Assembly (NCBI GenBank): GCA_018350325.1
Contig: JAEVLN010000017.1
Coordinates: 1,822,666 to 1,886,665, forward strand
Direction of reading: 5' to 3'
DNA from: Globodera rostochiensis
Taxonomy: Eukaryota; Nematoda; Chromadorea; Rhabditida; Heteroderidae
Length of the DNA: 64,000 nt
A program made the translations under genes and the position numbers. Shown one piece after another: positions 59,486 to 64,000 of the stretch (the first letter of the stretch is position 1; each line of letters starts with the position of its first letter). Below the pieces are notes generated by a model. That model saw only the letters and a program-made list of their open reading frames with translations, did no database searches and was not told the origin of the DNA.

Positions 59486-62220
59486 ATGCCAAAAGCAAAC
59501 TCTTCCCTGGGGCGGATGAAGCATTTGCTGGACACGGGCAATGGGGCGGACGTTCACTTTTTGGTGGGTGGAGGAGACGAAAAGGAGGCGAGTTCTGAAA
59601 AATAGTGAAACAATTACTTTTATTAATGATATTCAATTACTTTAATTAATTATATTTCAATTACTTTAATTAATTATACTTCAATTTTTTTTTGTTAAGC
59701 TTATGCCGGCACATAAAACGATTCTGATGGCGGCCTCCGACGTTTTTGGTGCAATGTTCCCTTTTGATGCCCGAAATACCGGTAAGCTGCAAAAATAATA
59801 AACGAATTTTTTAATTATAACGAATTTTTTAGACTCTTCGGAAGAGACTAAACCCGTGGAAGTGCCGGACGTGGAGGTGGAGGCGTTCAAGGCGATGCTC
59901 AGCTTCATTTATGTGGATGATGTGAGCGGGCTGAACGGGGACAATGCAATCGCTGTGCTTTATGCGGGTCATAAAATTTTTATGCATTTTATCGGTTCAA
60001 ATTTTTTAATTTAAGCTAAAAAATATGATCTTCCTGAACTTGTCGATTCGTGTTTGAACTTTCCCATATCGAAGCTGAGCAATGTTTTTTTCGCGTTTGG
60101 CCAGGCTCGCTTTCTTGGAGAAGAGGTGGGGAGGGGGGCAAATTATAATTGATTTTTAAATAACATTTATTATCTTTTTTAAGAACCGGTGGGGAGAGGG
60201 GCAAATTATAATTGATTTTTAACCCTAAATATATTTTATTCTTTTTTTTTAAAAACCATTATTAATTATTTTATTATTTCGGGACTTTGCTCGCCGTTGT
60301 TTGGAGCACATCGATGTGAATGCGGACGCTTTGATCCTCTCGGAAGAGTTTTTGCAAATTGATCAAAAATCATTGTGTGAGATTCTGGACCGTGACGAGT
60401 TGATGATCAGCGAAGAAATTGCAATTTGGAATGCCGTAAATTTATAGAAAATAATAAAACAAGTTAAATTTTTTTATATTTCCTTTTTTTTTAAATTTAG
60501 GCACTTCGCTGGGCGGACGAAAAATGCCGTCAAAATGGGAAAGAGCCTTCGTCGGCGAATAGACGCGCAATGCTCGGCCCGGCACTTTTCACAATTCGTT
60601 TTCCCCTCATTTTACATGAGGACTTTTCTGACAATATTGGTTGGACGCTTTTTTTGGGGGACTTTTTATTAAATTTAAAATACGGTTGACTACCTGCGCT
60701 TTTGACAGTTCCGTCCGGAGTGTTGACGGAGGGCGAGTTGATCAGCGTTTTTCTGCATTATTCTCGTCCGGACCGCGCTCGGGCCGAGCCTTACCAGCTG
60801 CAATTCCCAACTAATGGACGTGCTTTTACAGGTGGTTGCCCTGTCGTTTACCTATCAAATTGCCTCTACTCATATAGAGCACATATAGGCATGGCCATAA
60901 TTAGGGGGGGGAGCAGCTGCCCCCACCCCCGAAATGTTTTTTGAGGAATAAAACCATAGGGGGGGGGGGACCCTTTTGGTTTGACCAATTTCTTAACAAA
61001 TTGTCATCAAAAATCAAAGAATTTTTCCCGGCGGCGCCTATCGGCACCGCCGACGCACCCGCGCAAGCATCGATTTTTTTTGATGAAAATTTTTTCTGGC
61101 TACGGCTCTGCAAACAGGAAAATCAGAAAACAAAAGCGAAATGATATTTAATATTTTGAAAACAAAAATTATATTTCCTTAGGACTAACGCTTCAAAATC
61201 GATGGGATTCCGGTGCATGTCACGGGGACCTCGCGCTCATTGGGCACAATCGTTTGAGTGTCCAAATTACTGCAGACAATTCGAGTAAATAATTTTATGT
61301 TAAAGTGATTTGATTAATTAAAATGGTTATGAAAAAAGTTCACAAAATTTTTGAAATAACTTTTTTTTCAGTATATCGCTCTGTCCTCGCCGAGCGGCCA
61401 ATTCCAAAAGGGAAATTCGGCATTTTCTATTACGAAGTGACCATTGTAGTGCAAAAAGGGTAAGTTAAATAACAAATACATAACATTTAATTAAAAAATA
61501 TAAATTTATAAATAAAAATGTAACCAAACAATCTAGTCATAAAATAAAAATTAAATTATTATTATTATCGTGTGTTTGGCGGACGCTTATTGTCTAAACT
61601 TAAAATTACAAATATAATTATTATTATTGGTTAATGTACAACCTAAAAAAAATAAAGTTATTATTGTATGTTTGATGAACGACGGATTAATAAATAAAAA
61701 GTTAAGCTTCAAAATGCTTTAGCGGCAGCTTTTTCTATAGAAAATTGTATTTTTTAGCTTTGTTTCCATTGGACTTGCGGCCAAACGAATGCCATTGGAC
61801 AAATGGGTTGGATGGTACAAAGGCACTTACGCATACTCACGCTGGGGCGATTTTTGGGGCCACGCGGTTGAGGGATGTCCCCATGGCCGCAATGGACGCC
61901 CTTTCATCGCTGGAAAGCCAAAATTTGGGGAAGGTGACGTCATCGGATGCGGCGTTAATTTGGCAACACGCCAAATCATTTACACGCTCAATGGCCAACG
62001 TTTGGGTGAGAAAGAAAAAGTCTGAAAATTAAAAGAGCAATTTCTTTTTTAAGTATTTTTTGATTAAATTTATTTGTTTGTTTTTGCAGAAACGGCCGGT
62101 TTGTGTGTCGATTCTGCCGCCAATTTGTTTCCGTGCGCGTCGTTGTATTGCTCTGGCGATAAAATTGAAGCGAATTTTGGCCCCAATTTTAAATTCAACA
62201 TTGCCGCCGATGGCATTTAG
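59486..62220 (+). CDS. BTB-BACK-SPRY protein
   Basis: Eleven exons keep phase: 59486-59587, 59700-59781, 59833-59967, 60016-60125, 60283-60435, 60501-60639, 60709-60831, 61183-61284, 61372-61459, 61758-62005, 62090-62220; 470 aa. BTB (about 18-115): [62 protein letters not shown] (about 116-260): [42 protein letters not shown] (about 290-470): [69 protein letters not shown] proteins usually serve as Cullin-3 substrate adaptors, with SPRY as the binding face. No signal peptide, so it is probably intracellular. Intron 1 begins GC (GAG before GCGAGT). The intron before exon 5 ends TTTCGG rather than AG. Intron 7 carries a poly-G mobile element. Confidence 0.92.
60130..60225. repeat. Short direct duplication in BTB gene intron
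   Basis: The phrase gggcaaattataattgattt, with its ggtggggag lead, occurs twice about 60 bp apart in the intron whose 3' end lacks AG. Confidence 0.8.
60899..61135. mobile_element. Poly-G-fronted mobile element in BTB gene intron
   Basis: A G-run, ggagcagctgcccccacccc, a second G-run, and cggcgcctatcggcaccgcc lie within the intron 60832-61182. The last phrase matches 6066-6090 in reverse. Non-coding. Confidence 0.5.
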
Positions 62221-64000
62221 AAAGTGAAAAACGAGGACATTTTTATCATTTATTTTTTCTTTGTCGATCAAAAACATTTTTTATTTCAATTCATTTTTGA
62301 ATTTAACACTTATTTCGAGAAAAACAAATCCATTTTGAGATTTGTCTCAACACAAATTCGGAGATGCACTTGAAATCACAAGTAAAAAAGGTCCTAGTCG
62401 ATTTATGTGTCCCAAGAGATCCAATAACACATGTCTCCACATTAAATTATGGGCAATATTTGACCCTGGAAGAAAGCTCTTGAGGTGATTTGGGCAAATG
62501 AGGAATATTTGATTTATTTTTGGCACTGAATCCCAAAAGATACGCATATTTAACAGGCGGAGGACGTGATTGGCTGATTTTTGCCCGATTCAAAAAAAAA
62601 GATTTTTTTTTTTGGGATTGGTTTGAGCTGAGCATGGCGACTATGTAAACGGCTGTTTTTAACCTTTCTTCCGTAAATTTTGTCTTTAACTTCAATATGT
62701 ATTATCAGCTCTCTCGTCTGCGCCTTCATCCATGAAATGCTCTCAAAATGAAAAACAATTCTCAATGGTTAAATGTGAAATTCTATGATAATTGCTTATC
62801 CCCAACTATTAGAGTACTAAAAGTGCCATTTTTCGGTGCATATTTCGGCATTTTTGGCATATTTAAGCCTTTTTTTGTGCATATTTATGCGCATAGGTAT
62901 TTGGCGATTTTTGGTGCATATCGGTCCGGTCTCTAAGCATTAGCATTCGAAGATCAAGAACGAGACAGATGATGAAATTGACATGATTGGTCGAATGGAC
63001 AAATGCCTAAAATCGAAAAATTAATTTAAAACAGAAATTCACAATGACAGAGGTCAATCGCCACCAGAATTGAGAATCTAATAAAAAATATTTTTTTATT
63101 CATAATATTGCGCAGCTTTAAAACATTTTTACGTTGGATTATATGTATTTTTGTTGTAATTTCCGTTAATTGATTAATTAATTGATTTGTGAATGCTTAC
63201 GAAAACAACGATCGTTTTTTTCGAGTTTTATTGACTATGTTTTAGTCTTTTATTTTTTGGTGACTAAAAAATAGTACCTAAGTGACTATTTTGGCCTTTT
63301 TCGGAAAATTCCTTAAGAAAGATGTAATTAAACCGAAAATGCACCCTAAAGATCAATTTTTTCTAATTTTCAAAAAATGCACTCCTAAAATGGACTTTTC
63401 GAGACTTTCTGTCTGCCAAAAAATGGATTTTTAAAATTCTCCATATTTAAAATTTTTTTGACAAAATTGCTTTTGATTTGAAATTGTTGTCACAAACGAA
63501 TTTAGATTATAAATATCGCGAAAAAATTTTGACCAGCTTACACACCTAATTTTGACCTTTTTTGTGACTATTTGGCCTTTTTTGGTGACTAAATCGGAAT
63601 CCCGGATCCCGTCCCGGTTGAGCCGGGACTAACCGGGAAAAATACACCCCTACTATAAGATGGGATTTTTGCGCGCAAAAGGGAGTTTGGTGATGGTGTA
63701 ATGGTGAGTGGTGGTGTCATGTGAAGTGTGGGTGGGGTGGTGTTCTGATCCCCTAATGTGTTGTAAATGATTTTTTCCGACTTTCTCTTTAAATTTTTCC
63801 GTTTTTTAAAAAATATTTTAGATACAATTCACAAGTTTTTCATTTCATTTTTTGGTTGGACAAATTCACTGAAATGTTTAAAAATTTATGCCTTTGTTCA
63901 AAGTTAGTGATCTTAAATTACTTTAGTGCAGTGGTAGCATATGTTCTTATTTATTGGGTTCGGATTTTCATAAATTTTAATCTTATATTCAAAATGAGAT
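62221..64000. other. Right-edge non-coding stretch with dispersed repeats
   Basis: No gene supported. 63085-63300 repeats the ttacgttggattatatgtat block found upstream of both membrane RING genes. 63590-63650 has cccggttgagccgggact. 63690-63765 is a partial tRNA-like SINE head. Confidence 0.5.

Overview
The window is nuclear DNA of a nematode, most likely a plant-parasitic tylenchid close to the cyst nematodes. That placement is inference. It rests on AT-rich DNA with many short introns, a muscle myosin heavy chain resembling Caenorhabditis MHCs, a BTB-BACK-SPRY protein of a kind I associate with plant-parasitic nematodes, and several GC-AG introns, which as I recall are reported as frequent in Globodera. 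Splice models were made by eye; wherever a model is given its exon phases were checked.

Layout. 0.4-5.4 kb (+): an MGAT2-type Golgi N-acetylglucosaminyltransferase in 11 exons, with a 1.9 kb, 29-bp satellite in one intron. 6.3-8.0 kb (+): a signal-peptide protein with a degenerate RING-H2. 8.5-10.3 kb (-): a secreted proline-rich protein with a chitin-binding CBM14 domain. 11.1-35.5 kb (-): a complete muscle myosin II heavy chain in about 45 exons. Its intron between the exons at 32508-32541 and 21225-21368 is 11.1 kb long. That intron holds an 18-exon plus-strand gene (22.1-31.6 kb) whose phases all agree and which would encode about 1,897 aa: signal peptide, a block found again near the C-terminus, a Ser-rich repeat linker, two tandem copies of a roughly 200-residue domain, and a charged coiled coil. 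I recognise no family for it.

36.8-58.9 kb is a large imperfect inverted duplication. From outside in, each arm has a secreted five-module cysteine-rich gene, caspase-like sequence, and a single-pass membrane RING-H2 gene. The centre holds a third, more diverged copy of the cysteine-rich gene. The caspase sequences look broken: a frameshift and early stops in the left arm, a deletion chimera in the right arm, and an extra p10 scrap. 59.5-62.2 kb (+): a BTB-BACK-SPRY gene (470 aa). The last 1.8 kb is repeats only.

Mobile-element remnants lie in introns and gaps: a foldback element, several short terminal-inverted-repeat elements, poly-G/C elements and tRNA-like SINE heads. Splicing is unusual. 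Eight introns are best explained by GC donors, and three otherwise well-supported introns lack a 3' AG.
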